64,000 bases of DNA from Colletotrichum lupini. Taxonomy: Eukaryota; Ascomycota; Sordariomycetes; Glomerellales; Glomerellaceae. Under the pieces are notes generated by a model. The model was not told the DNA's origin, made no database searches, and saw only the letters and a list, made by a program, of their open reading frames with translations. The translations under genes were made by a program, and so were the position numbers. The stretch is from assembly GCF_023278565.1 (NCBI RefSeq), contig NC_064673.1, positions 868,001 through 932,000 of the forward strand, in the 5' to 3' direction. Shown piece by piece: positions 1-11,243 of this stretch (position 1 is the stretch's first letter; every line of letters begins with the position of its first letter).

Positions 1-25
1 TATTCGATCCACCGAAAAACTGATC

Positions 26-934
26 ATGGCTACAACACAGCACCAGTACGATGAAGGCCCGGAGCTGGCACCTCAGCATCAGTACCCCGAGGTCTACCAC
101 CCGCCACCCCAGCAGTCGTACTCGGCCTCGCCACAGCCAGAACCCGTGACGCCGATGAAGCAGGAGGGCTCGACGTACGGGTACCCGGCCTCCGGCGTCG
201 ACCAGTCCGTCTACGGCGGCAACCAGTACCAGAACCACGCCGCCGGGGAGACTGCCCCTCAAAAGTCCAGAAAGACCGTCTGCGGCTGCACGTTCCTTGT
301 CTTCCTCCTCTCCGTCATCATCGCCGTCTTGGCGGCCGCCGTCATCGGTCTTGCGGCCGGCACCGGCGTTGAGGCGAGCCGGGCCAACAACGCGATCCAG
401 GAGCTGGCGGCCATGTCGGCGTCGGCGACGAGCGGCGGGACGACGGCGACGACGACGGTGACGGTGACGAGCGCCTCAGCGACGGCTACGGGGTTCAACG
501 CCCTCACCAACGGCTGCACCGACTCGAGCGAGACGACGACTGGCCAGACGTACACGACTGACTTTTTCGGCAAGAAGACGTTCACCATGTACTGTAAGTA
601 GTGCACCTGAGAGATCCCATCTCACTTTTTGCGCATTACTGACATGCCACCTCAAGGCAACAAAAACGCACCCAACTCGCCGTTGATGTCGCTCTTCACG
701 GCAAACTTTGACAACTGCATGGACGCCTGCGCATCCTTCACAAACTACGAGCCCGGGTTCGAGGGCAACGCGTCGTGCACGGGTGTCAGCTTCATCCCGC
801 TGTGGACGACGAGGGCGGGCGCCGTCGAGGGCAAGGCGCCGGGCAACTGCTACCTCAAGCCGGGGAACCAGACCAAGGGGAACTTGGAGACGCCCAATAT
901 CGGGACCGAGTGCCATGCCGCCATCATGAGCTGA
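26..934 (+). CDS. single-pass membrane protein with PAN/Apple-like ectodomain
   Basis: Two exons, 26-593 and 657-934, give 281 residues. The intron 594-656 has a GTAAGT donor and a CAAG acceptor and restores an in-frame Cys codon. Residues 1-80 are rich in Pro, Gln and Tyr and look disordered and cytosolic. Residues about 88-112 form one strong hydrophobic helix, preceded by Lys/Arg and a Cys pair. A Thr/Ser-rich stalk (about 125-160) follows, likely O-glycosylated. The C-terminal part has evenly spaced cysteines (Asn-Cys-Met-Asp-Ala-Cys, a Cys-Thr-Gly-Val motif, Gly-Asn-Cys-Tyr-Leu-Lys), the pattern of fungal PAN/Apple-like domains. By inference it is a type II plasma-membrane or wall-facing protein that may bind carbohydrate or protein. 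I know no characterised orthologue. The start lies only 25 bases inside the window, but the N-terminus looks complete. Confidence 0.8.
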
Positions 935-2786
935 TTTTTTTTTGGTTCTCCATCAAACCTAATGAGAGTCAAGTCCAGGCCTCACTTGTAATTCGGGATG
1001 GCGTGGCGCGGGGCGTGTTTTGTTTCTCATTCTATATACCACTTATCTGGAAAAGATTATTACGTGTACTATGTGGACACAATTTTTGGGGCGTCAAAAG
1101 GATATTTAAAGCATATGGGCAGGGCAAACATACTTGCCTGGAAAGTCAAGTGGCATATGAGAGAATTCTTCCCTTCAGCCCACTGTGTCGACGCAAGTCT
1201 TACACGATGCTCCACGTGCAACAGCATATCTCACGCCTCGGGTGGTCTTTAGGGTGCATCGGATCAGATGATGGGAGTGATGCTTGAGTCTGTGATAAGG
1301 ATATTTCCCGAATTTGCAACCATTCGTCGCATCGGATTGAATGAGAGCGAGTGGGAAGGAGTGAGATTTCGGTACGGCTCAGACAGGGTTCCAAGATACG
1401 ACTTCAGAAGGAGGCCATTGGGAAGCCAGAAGCCGTCACGGAAAACGAAGCAACTTTCATACTAGAGACTTGGGGCTGTGTGTTATTTGGCATGCGGCAT
1501 CTGAGGCATATGAGGCAGGCAAGTGTGCCCATGGAGAGAAGGATGCCACGGCCATAAGCTTTTCAGCTCAACTCATCATGATGAATAAGACAACAGCCTC
1601 ACAAACTTCAATCGGTGCATCTTCTACAGCGTTAGGTTGAGTATGGAGAGTTCCCGCGGACTCTATAGTCGAACTCGTGAGCTCTTTATGTTTTCCAGCC
1701 GGTAGACTGGCCGCCATCAGAAACAGTCAGTGAGTATCGTCACAATCACATCATTAGATATCAATTCCATCGTCAATTCAAATTGCAGCTGAATAAAGGA
1801 CGACCCAGGGAAACTTCTGATGATGGATTCAAGGAAGTGATTAGAATCATGTTACCATCCATTCCGTCCGACTCAGTTACTTTATTGCCGTGGCTTCGAG
1901 TTAAGGCGCGTCCATAGTGATGAATGGGAGCCGGTATATCATGTTGCGTGTATCAGATGTTTTCACATCCATTAGTAAGAAGTGAAGTATGTCGCATGTT
2001 CATCATCGAGTGCAGCGTACTCACGATCCCGTATCACATCGTAGCTTCTTTGGATTGAAATTGCTGCTTCGAGTTGAGCGCCAGCTTGGGGCATAGCATG
2101 AGCACTATGTATTCGAATCATGCGCCGTATCGTGTGATCTTCCTTGAAAGCCAGATTCCGTTGAAGCCTGTCTGTCATGACGGAAAGACTTCATCTTCGT
2201 TTTAAAATTAGCCATTTCTTGCTGCGTGGTCACTCTTATTCCAGACGCGTCGTAGGACGCTATCCCTCGCCATTCCTTTTCGAGGAGCTGAGCCCCCCGA
2301 AACTGGCTATCTCGTGGGCAAATGAGGACAGACATTCCACTTAGTTTGCATATGAGAAGCGCACTCACTAGAGCTAAACATTAAGTATTGCTAGAATGGG
2401 AGTGGCACTTGCCCGTGTTAGAATAACCCGACAAGGGTCTATCAAATATTTCCCCATCGGCAGGTGATAGCGCGATTCGCACGCAGACGAGCTGAACCAG
2501 ACCCCCGGTATGGCCGGTCTCAGGCTCTCAGCTCAGGTCGATATTGACGTGTAAAGCCTTCATCAGCTCCAACGGAAGCCGCCACTGAAAGGTCTAGATT
2601 CGAGGTGAATGAGGAGAAAACGAGTCGCATATTCGTTGCTTGTCTAATTGCGTCGACGCAAGCCTGTCACAACAATGTACATAAAATGACGGCCGAATCC
2701 CTCGACGAACTCACCCAGCGGGCGGCTTGAGCATAAATCTTCTTCTCCTCATCGCATCTATATAATACCTTTATCGAAATTCCATC
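935..2786. other. intergenic region, no supported gene
   Basis: This 1.85-kb stretch has lower GC than the flanking genes. It holds only short overlapping reading frames without recognisable motifs. Two minus-strand frames at 1972-2368 overlap out of phase and were not accepted as a gene. The end nearest 2787 should contain the promoter of the patatin-like gene. Confidence 0.6.
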
Positions 2787-3999
2787 ATGGTTGGATCACC
2801 TGCCACAAGACATCCTAACGGAGCCCGCCTCCTTGCCCTCGACGGAGGTGGCGTCCGCGGCGTCGTCTCCCTCATGATTCTACAAGAACTCATGCGCCGC
2901 GTCCAAGTGAGAAAGAAGCTGGAAAAGGAGCCTCTCCCCGTGGATTACTTTGAGCTCGCAGCCGGAACCAGCACAGGTGGCATCATCGGCATCATGCTGT
3001 TCCGACTTCGCATGACGGCCACCGAGGCCATTAAGCAGTACGACATCATTGCCACGGACGTCTTCAAGCCCAAGATATATGGCTGGAGCATTGGATTCCT
3101 CGGAGATACGCTCTCGTCCTGGGTTAACAATAGCAAGACCGTGGTGCAGAGTAGTCGTTTTGACGACGCGTCTTTGATCGCCGCCATCAATAGAGTTGTA
3201 GATGAACTCGGCTTGGACAAGGACGACAAGCGGTTGAAGGGGGAGGCTCTGCTTCAACATCCAGCAGCCGGCAAGTTGTAAGTCAATAAAAACTCCCATA
3301 ACACCTCAGACTACGTCAAGATTCTAACGTTTGGAACCAAGGCTTGTATGCACAACGGCCCAAAACAGAGGCGAAACGGTTTTGATGAAGACGTACAAGA
3401 ACACCAACATGTACACCAGTTCGACAGTAAACAACCTCATGAAGAGCCACGGAAACGAAATCACAATGAGTCTCGCGACGAGGGCAACTTCTGCCGCCCC
3501 GACGTACTTTCCCGAAGTCAAGTGGCCCGCGGGCGCAGAGAAGCCTCTCACGTTCTGGGACGGAGGACTCTTGAACAACAATCCCATCGATCAACTGTGG
3601 AACGCGCGGTACGATCTCGTTCAGCCGGGAGAAGCACAAGAAGGGGTCGAGGAGCCCAAGATCTCGTGCGTGATCAGTCTCGGCACGGGCTACAACAAGA
3701 CGGAGTCGCCAAACGACTCTTGGTTCCGTCTCACGGGGGTCGCAGCGACGGTGATGGCGTTCGCCACCAATACGGAAGCCAAGGGTAAGGATTTTTCGAG
3801 GCACATGGCGGCGCTCAACAGCAGGCAAAAGGGCCCCAAGACGGCATATATCAGGTTCAACCCGACGCTCGGGGAAAACAAGATTGGTCTGGCGGACTAT
3901 ACGCAGATGACGCTGCTGAAGGAGCTTGCCACGAAGTACATCAACCAGGCCTCTGGGAATGAATATTTTGAGAGAGCGGTTGACGCGATTTGCTGTTAG
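2787..3999 (+). CDS. patatin-like phospholipase
   Basis: Two exons, 2787-3277 and 3342-3999, give 382 residues. The intron 3278-3341 has a GTAAGT donor and a TCTAAC branch site at about 3323. All patatin landmarks are visible: the glycine-rich oxyanion loop Asp-Gly-Gly-Gly-Val-Arg-Gly near residue 15, the nucleophile elbow Gly-Thr-Ser-Thr-Gly near residue 57 and the catalytic Asp in Trp-Asp-Gly-Gly-Leu-Leu-Asn-Asn-Asn-Pro. Together these form the Ser-Asp dyad that hydrolyses acyl esters of phospholipids and galactolipids. There is no signal peptide or membrane segment, so a cytosolic or peripheral-membrane enzyme is likely. It is a compact stand-alone patatin, without the ankyrin, NB-ARC or TPR tails common in larger fungal patatin proteins. 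Substrate and physiological role cannot be read from sequence. Confidence 0.93.
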
Positions 4000-6418
4000 A
4001 GTTAGCCTGTACATGAATGAACGTTAAGCAAGATTGAAACCAATGACTGCGAATGAATCGCACTTTCCAAAGCCTCGACATAAGACCATTTTCCTCGGTA
4101 TTGTGTTTTGTTAGCTAGGCTCATCCGAGTCACTGCTGCAATGTCGATGGCCAAAACAACTTGGAGATACCTCCGCCTGGCCCGGGTGATTCATTCTTAG
4201 GATCGCCGGTCTCGCTTCTTTCTCGATCAAGTCCAAGGGGACCCCATGGGATAGTTGTGATCATGCCAAAACTTGATTTTCAATCCTAGAAATCCTTCCG
4301 GCCGAGTTATCCACTTCAAACCGCTACAGACCGATGGAAGCCATCTTCGGTCGGCTGAAGGGCCATCGCGCCGTAAGCTTTGACCCAGACAGTCCTCCGA
4401 CTTCGCAGCCGCAATTGACAAAGGGTCCTAACAAGCGCCTTTGTTCGAGGCTCCGAGGCTCTCCTCATACGGCAGTGGAGTCCGGAGTGGGTGAGCAACC
4501 CGGGTCTAGCGCACGCCGAGAACTTGGACCGACGGAATGGGTGGGTGGTCGTTTCGCATCTCGAGTTCTCGACTCATCCCCCAGGCCGGGGGAGCGGTCA
4601 GCGGTCGTCGGGGGTGCGGCTGACGGGCGGGCTGGCTTGCAAGTTGCAATCAAGCATTTTTCATGCCCACATGGACATGGGAGAGCCGCGGAGAAACAGT
4701 CGCGGGAAGCCTGGGAACAAAACGCGGAATCGGCTTCGGCTTGAGACCGCACCTCCTTCTCATACCAAGTCTGATGGTGTCGGTCTTGATTGCCAAAAGT
4801 ACCTGATAGTGGAAGGTCGCCTTTTCCACCTTTGACCGGCTAATTACTGCTGGCTGGGTAGATCCCATCTCTGCTCAGAGATTTTACAGGATTAACCTCT
4901 GTCATGGTCATATACCTCAACTCTGCTTCGACCTTGACTCACAAGCCGCTCATCTAGGTCCCGGCCGACATAACGACGTTGAAAGAAATCGTTGTGCATG
5001 GGTGTAAGACGGGAATGCGAGTCTCTACGCCCTTGGTGTCCTTCAAGAGCCAAGGCCGCAGTTGCTCGTGGCTTGAAGTGTGGTGTTCTGGGTGGATGGC
5101 TGCAGAAGGCGGGTCAATTATTAATACCGGTTACACAGGACCATGTTGAGAAGGACGACATTGGCTGAACAGCCTGGGTAGAAGCACCCCCGTAGGGTTG
5201 GCTATAGTGTTTAGCCTCAGCGTTTTCTGGTGTGAACGGCCTTACCGTCAGACGGACATGTTCAACACCCCCATTGACTAGTAGCGGAACATACCATGAG
5301 ATGGGTAGGCTGCGGAGTAACCTACTGCAGGCAAAGTTGCCAAATAGAAGAGCGAGCCAATGCTGTGATCTTCAGCTTATCGGCTGAGAGCGACGAGTCC
5401 ATTGCATCCTTTGCAACCACCTCAGCCTTCTGAAATGTAGAAACAGCATGATGGTTCTAGAAAGCACCCTGCAAATTGCCTTGCCATGCTGTATCCGTAT
5501 GCGTCCTAGTACCAAAGTTCCCAAGGATCTGTTCTGTTCGTACTTACGATATCAACACCCTCCTCTTGTGTCGATTGGCGACGATGAATGAGTCTGCGCA
5601 ACTTGAGTCTAAAGCGATATTATCCTTGGGAGCATCTGATGTTAAGGATCTTTTTATCTTGACTTAAATCCCACAATGACATGAGAAGCCGCCGGCCAAC
5701 TGACGGCGCCCTATCTCAGCTACTACTGCTTACACTCCGCATCCCCTCCGCCAGAACGCGAACCAGCCTTTCCCATACGCAGACGCACAAGGAAGACGCC
5801 GGCGCAAGCGCAGACTCGTACGCAGTAGAGATGTGGGGGGTGATCCCTCCCCCCCCCGTCCGAAGGGTGTGCATAGTAAACTTGTCAAAAGACATGCGAC
5901 TTGCGCCCTTCTGATGACACGACCCATTGTAATCCCGGTCTGGCGAGCCAACCATTGGTGACTCCGACTTGGACGCTTCCTCGAACGCCAGAATCCATCT
6001 GGCTTGATCCGATCTACTGAGCGAGGAGGATAGTCCTTTTGAATAAAAGATTTCGTCGCCTGGAACTCGTCTGTCCCGACTTGTACCCTTTTCTTTCTTA
6101 TACCTTTTTTTCAATTTGCCTCCGTGGGACTTTTGGATTTGTCACAGACTCCAAAGAGCCCGGGCCTATTCACCATCTCGACCGTTCTTGGTTGTCAACT
6201 TGTCGTTCAAGAAGATTACACGGAGCGGGGCTCACCGACGCCCTTCCGGTCTCTTTGACGACTGACAAGCACCATCGACATCGACGCGACACATTGGAGC
6301 ACCACTACGCCCTATCGATCTGCAATTCCATCTGCAGGAGATCTCTCCCATGCCATTCACGCCCTTCAGGAAGTTTTCCAAATCAGCCCGCGCCCTTCAT
6401 TAAGGGCCAGTCAGTACA
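4000..6418. other. intergenic region and likely 5' leader of the homeobox gene
   Basis: The stretch is 2.4 kb. Reading frames here (for example 4334-4744 on plus, 5716-6114 on minus) overlap each other and match nothing I know. From about 6060 to 6418 the plus strand is pyrimidine-rich and probably forms the transcribed leader of the gene starting at 6419. A run of ten C's at 5849-5858 is the only simple repeat. Confidence 0.55.
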
Positions 6419-9400
6419 ATGACAACCATCCCCGAGGACACGGGCATGGACGAATTCGTCAACTGGGAGGCTGCCGCTACCGAGGTGGGCAACATCTTCA
6501 ACATGCCCACTCAGGACGTGCCACCCACCGACCCCAATCTGGACTTGGTTTTGGAGAATGCCGACGATGACGATTTCGGATTCGTCGCCCTTGAGCACTT
6601 CTCTGGGGATCTTGCACCACCAGGAGCTGGTCTGACTGATGGCAACCCCCTCGAACTGATTGACACGCAACTGTCCAGCGCCCAGGAGGACTGGTGGTTC
6701 GCTCCCGAAACCCCATGCAACAACTGCATCCTTGGTGGCTATTCGTGCAAACAGATCAAGGAGGGAAAGTTCAAGTCATACTGTACTTCCTGTGTTGCTC
6801 TTCGCAGCGAGTGCAGCTTGGCCGAGCACTTGCCTGGCGGCCTGGCCGACCTCGACACATCTGATGCCATCCCTTCCCAAAACCCCTGGCCCATCATGGG
6901 TGACCATCCGCGCGCCGTTCAGGAAGATGACCACATGGACCTGCTATCATCTCTGAACGCTTGGCCGGCGATGGGTGATCATCCTCGTGGCACTCTTGAG
7001 GACAACGTTATTGCTGCTGGTCTGCCCGAGACATCGGCACCAGATCTACTTAGAGGTATGACCGCCTCAGCCGAGCAGCCTGCCGTGGAGATTGCCCAAG
7101 CCAAAACAGCTACTCCGGCCAAAGTTGGCGCTCGTTTCTCTCGCGAGTCTGTCCGTATCTTGAAAAACTGGCTTTCCACCCACACACGTCACCCCTATCC
7201 GAGTGACGAAGAGAAAGAGATGCTTCAGCGCCAGACTGGTCTCAACAAAACTCAGATCACCAACTGGCTTGCCAATGCCCGTCGTAGGGGTAAAACGCAA
7301 GCTCCTCGCTCTACTTCTCCCCACCCGCGTAGCTACAGCGGTGCCATCGACATTCCTCAGAGACGAGGAACTCCGGCGCCGGACGGCAGAGTGCGCAACA
7401 TGAATCCCTTGGAGCGTTGGGTTGACTCCCCGCCCGAAAACGAACCCGCTACTGTCTCTGCCATTGCTTTGGCCGTTGCTTCTAGTTCTAGAACATCATC
7501 ATCAGGTATGACTCTTCCCATCTGACTGAACAACATGCATCATGAAGCTAACCTCCTTCCAGGTCTTACGAGCCCGTATAGCTTCAACTTCACCGACGAC
7601 GGATCGGGCAAATCTCTCTGCAATGCTTCCTCCGCCAGCTCTCTCGGAACGTCCCATGGAACGTCCCACTCCAGTGGCGGCTCATTCGCGTCTGCCTACT
7701 CCCATGCCTCTCGTGGCTCATTCGGGTCCTTTGGGTCTTTCAACCGCGGCCGTAGGCGCCGCAGGAGGCGAGTCGGCACCAAGGTCGAAGAGAAGACTGC
7801 TCTCGCCGCTCCTCCCAAAACCTTCCAGTGTACATTCTGTACCGAAAGTTTCAGGACCAAGCACGACTGGCAACGGCACGAGAAGTCTCTCCATCTTTCC
7901 CTCGAGAGGTGGGTGTGTGCCCCCGACGGGCCTGTAGCAGTCAACCCGGCGACAAATCAGCTCGCCTGCGTGTTCTGTGGGGAGGCCAACCCCGACAACG
8001 CCCATGTTGAGAGTCACAATCATTCGGCATGCCAGGAGCGGCTGCTCCAAGAGAGATGCTTCTACAGAAAGGATCATCTGAATCAGCACTTGCGCCTCGT
8101 CCACGACTGCAAGTTTGTCGATTGGTCCATGAAGGCCTGGAAGGTCGCTACGCCAGAGATTCGGTCACGATGCGGTTTCTGCGGCGTGGTCTTGGACAGC
8201 TGGGGTTCGCGAGTGGAACACATTGCCAACCATTACCGTAGTGACGGAAATACCATGGCGGACTGGAAGGGTGACTGGGGTTTTGAAGCACCGGTGCTCG
8301 AGATGGTCGAGAACTCGATCCCGCCATGTATGCACCGACCCCTAAGCTATCCCGTAGACAAGCTCCCAAAGTCTAACTTGTGGTAATACAGATCTCATTG
8401 ACAATGAGCGCAACTCGCCCTATCCGTACAAAGCCAGTGGCGCCCCAGCCGAGACCCCTCGCAACGCGTACGAGCTGATCAAAATCGAGCTGGCATACTT
8501 TATGCAGAACCACTACGATAAGCACCAGACCCTACCGGACGACCGACAGATGCAGCTGGAAGCCTGTCGTATCATTTTCGCCTCTGAAATACTGTCGATC
8601 CGGGAAATCTCGTCCGAATTCTCCTGGCTGCGTGATCTGATCATGTCAGACGAGGAAGTCAAACTATCAGCCAAATACGGTCCTATTCGTCAAGCGGCTG
8701 AGAACAGGCTGTCTTCCTTGAAACTAGCCTCCAAAGATACCATTTTCCAGACTTGTCCTTTGGAAAATCAGCTTCACGAGTTCGTTAGAGCGAAGAGGCT
8801 ACTGGGCCTCACCGCCATGGATGATGAGCTTCAGCAAACGGCAGCAGAGATTGTTGGACGTGTTGAGGAAGTCTCGATCAGTCCTTCGGATCACATTGCC
8901 AGTTGGCTCGTAAGATGCATCTTCTCCTCGACCAACTGGCTCGCCAATTTCCGGCAACGAGCCCATCTTCCCCGAACCGAGGACATCGTGGTGGTCAACG
9001 AGCGATCGACGGATACCACCAAAATCGACTCGACTATCCACAACTACAGCAGGCTGGAACACTCCCTGGCGGACTTCATGGACAAGCAGAGGGCTTTGGG
9101 GATCGAACCGGATGACGCAGCCCTGCAGCGCGAGGCCAGGATGGTCATTTACGAATTCGACGACGGCTGGAACCAGACCGCAGCCGACAACTTGGAGTGG
9201 CTCGCGGCCTTCAGACAACGCCACCAGCCCGTCTCTGCGTCGGGGTCGAGTATGACCACCTCGCCAGAGTCTCAGGGCCAACAATCGCTGCAGCATTCTG
9301 GCTCCGGTATTTCGCCTGTCAACTTCCAAGCTAACCTGCCTTCCTTCTTAACGGCCGACACGGCTCCGGCCTATCTGCCACCCGATCAGGCTGCACTGCC

Positions 9401-10397
9401 TCGTGGCGTCAAGACGGGTCCGTTCTTCTTGAACGACGCAAACTGCTACCGCCGTTTGGCGCGTACGTTGAAGAAATACACGGTGGCGGCCATGTCGGCT
9501 GATAACCCCCACCAGCATACGCCGTCCGATGCCGAGCTACAACTCCAAGCACGCCTCATTCTATACGATGAGTAAGTTTCAACCCGGAGACCACAAGATA
9601 CAAAGTACCGTGTAGCTAACCAAAGCCCCAACAGTGACGACCCATGGAACCAAACCGCAGCCGATAACGCAGAATGGCTGCGCCGCTTCAAGAGAGATGC
9701 AGGTATCATCGCGGAGCCCGGCCCCGGCCTCCCGCCCGGCGACGCTTGGTCCCTCGAGCAAGGCGGCACGGGCTTCGCGCCGCCCTATGCCTTCCCCAAG
9801 GGCGACATGGCCCCCTTTAGCGAGAAGACGACCGAGGTGCCGATCCGCAATGTCAAGTTCTTCCAGACGGATTCCACCATAACCAACAAGTACCTCGAGA
9901 CCTTCAAGACGCGGTACCCGAAGCCCGCCACCATCTTTTGCGCGCGCGAGCTCGAGGACGGGCTGATCAAGTTTGTCGAGTCGGAGATTAGTCTGACGGG
10001 GTCGTTCCCCGACGACGAGGCGATCCGGGTCAAGGCGAGGATGATTCTCAACTCGGCCGAGACGGCCGCGGACGACCCTGTGTTGTTGGGCAAGTTCAAG
10101 GGGTGGATGATGACGAGGGGCCAGATTCCGGGCCGGCAGCAGCAGCAGGCGCCCGTGCTTGTCCGTCCGCAGCCGAGGCCGCTGCCCACGCCGGCGTCGA
10201 CGGCGACGGCGACTTCTGCCCCGACGGTGTCGCCCGCTCCCGCTGTTGCATCCTCGGGCACCCCCGGACTGACGCTGTCGGACGCGGAGATGAATGATAT
10301 CTTGCAGGATATGAACTTTGACCTGAGTGCGGCTGACTTGGAGGGTCTTGACGTGGCCATGGGGATGGATTTCGGAACCGGCGCGGGGCCTGCGTGA
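6419..10397 (+). CDS. composite transcription factor: Zn2Cys6-like cluster, TALE homeodomain, C2H2 fingers, CENP-B-like repeats
   Basis: Four exons (6419-7505, 7563-8327, 8392-9571, 9635-10397) give about 1264 residues. All three introns (57, 64 and 63 bp) have GTATGN or GTAAGT donors and join in frame. Domains in order: Cys100, 103, 110, 122, 125 and 132 with Zn2Cys6 spacing; a 25-residue tandem repeat (155-195); a homeodomain at about 238-292 with the three-residue TALE loop (His-Pro-Tyr-Pro-Ser-Asp) and a recognition helix with Asn-Trp-Leu-Ala-Asn-Ala-Arg; Ser/Gly linkers and an Arg-rich nuclear signal (425-432); C2H2 fingers at 452-473 and 566-586 with a degenerate Cys/His stretch between. 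After about residue 640 come five repeats ending in Trp-Leu-x-x-Phe-Arg, resembling CENP-B/Tc5 helix-turn-helix units. The C-terminus is Ala/Pro-rich and then acidic, as in activation domains. It is presumably nuclear and DNA-binding. Fungal homeobox/C2H2 proteins are a known but poorly studied group; target genes are unknown. Confidence 0.85.
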
Positions 10398-11243
10398 TAA
10401 TAGACCTAGAGGTGGCGGGCGCAACTTCTCTGCTACGTTCTCTACACATGACTCTACGACGGACTATCCTATAATTGAAAAAAATCACAGGCAGACGGCC
10501 CGATGTTCAACAGGGTCGATGAAAGAAAAGTAAACGGAACGGGATCACAGGAACGGGATGACGGGCGTTTGGTTACGTTTGTTGGTTTTTGAGCTTGTAT
10601 ACCCAATAAAATCTCATCTTACATCATGAAACTAGATCTTCCCATGTGGCTTTGGGTCTCTGCTCTCATCTCCAGCCAGCCATAAAGTGTTCATTCTCTT
10701 AGATTGTTTTCATGTCTACTGCCCCCATCTTTTTCGCAGCCCTCCCTCCGGACGAAGACAATGAGAGGAAAGGCGCTGGTAACTCAATGTTCATGTACAG
10801 CGTATCAGGCCCATGATATTCGAGAAGGAGTAGGCATAGAGTGTACGAGATATCTTTTCTCCCCTTAGCACAGAAGTGGCTTGGTGTAGGTTGGTAGATC
10901 ATGGACGGCACTAAGAGCACACTGTGTCTCAGACTGTACTCGTCTCACCCAACGACGCGAATTTGTTAAGAGACAGGCCGCACTGGAACCGAAATGCTTA
11001 TCCGTTATGCTCAGACAGTTAACATAACGCATGTTATGACACTGTACAGCGTCCCTCATCGCTCAACGACATGCTTACACCTCATCATCCGCTCCTGAAG
11101 TTCAATCATTACTTTCTCTCCACGAATCACCTCACTGCAACTCGCCAAGTCAATTCAAATCACAATTCTCAGGGGTACTGCGCAGCATCACAAATTTACT
11201 CATCACCGTCATAGGAAACCTCTTGGCAGTGGAGCAGCACACA
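10398..11243. other. intergenic region, no supported gene
   Basis: The first 200 bases are probably the 3' untranslated region of the homeobox gene; an AATAAA-type signal (cccaataaaatc) lies near 10600-10612. The rest should hold the promoter of the bZIP-type gene. No coding frame is convincing. Confidence 0.55.

Noticed and set aside
1972..2368. Two overlapping minus-strand frames that might form a small spliced or frameshifted gene
   Set aside because: A GTGAGT donor is present, but no acceptor, domain or consistent frame could be found. Evidence is too weak.
2759..2767. TATATAATA as TATA box of the patatin-like gene
   Set aside because: It ends only about 20 bases before the ATG, which would leave almost no leader. 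A chance AT word is as likely.
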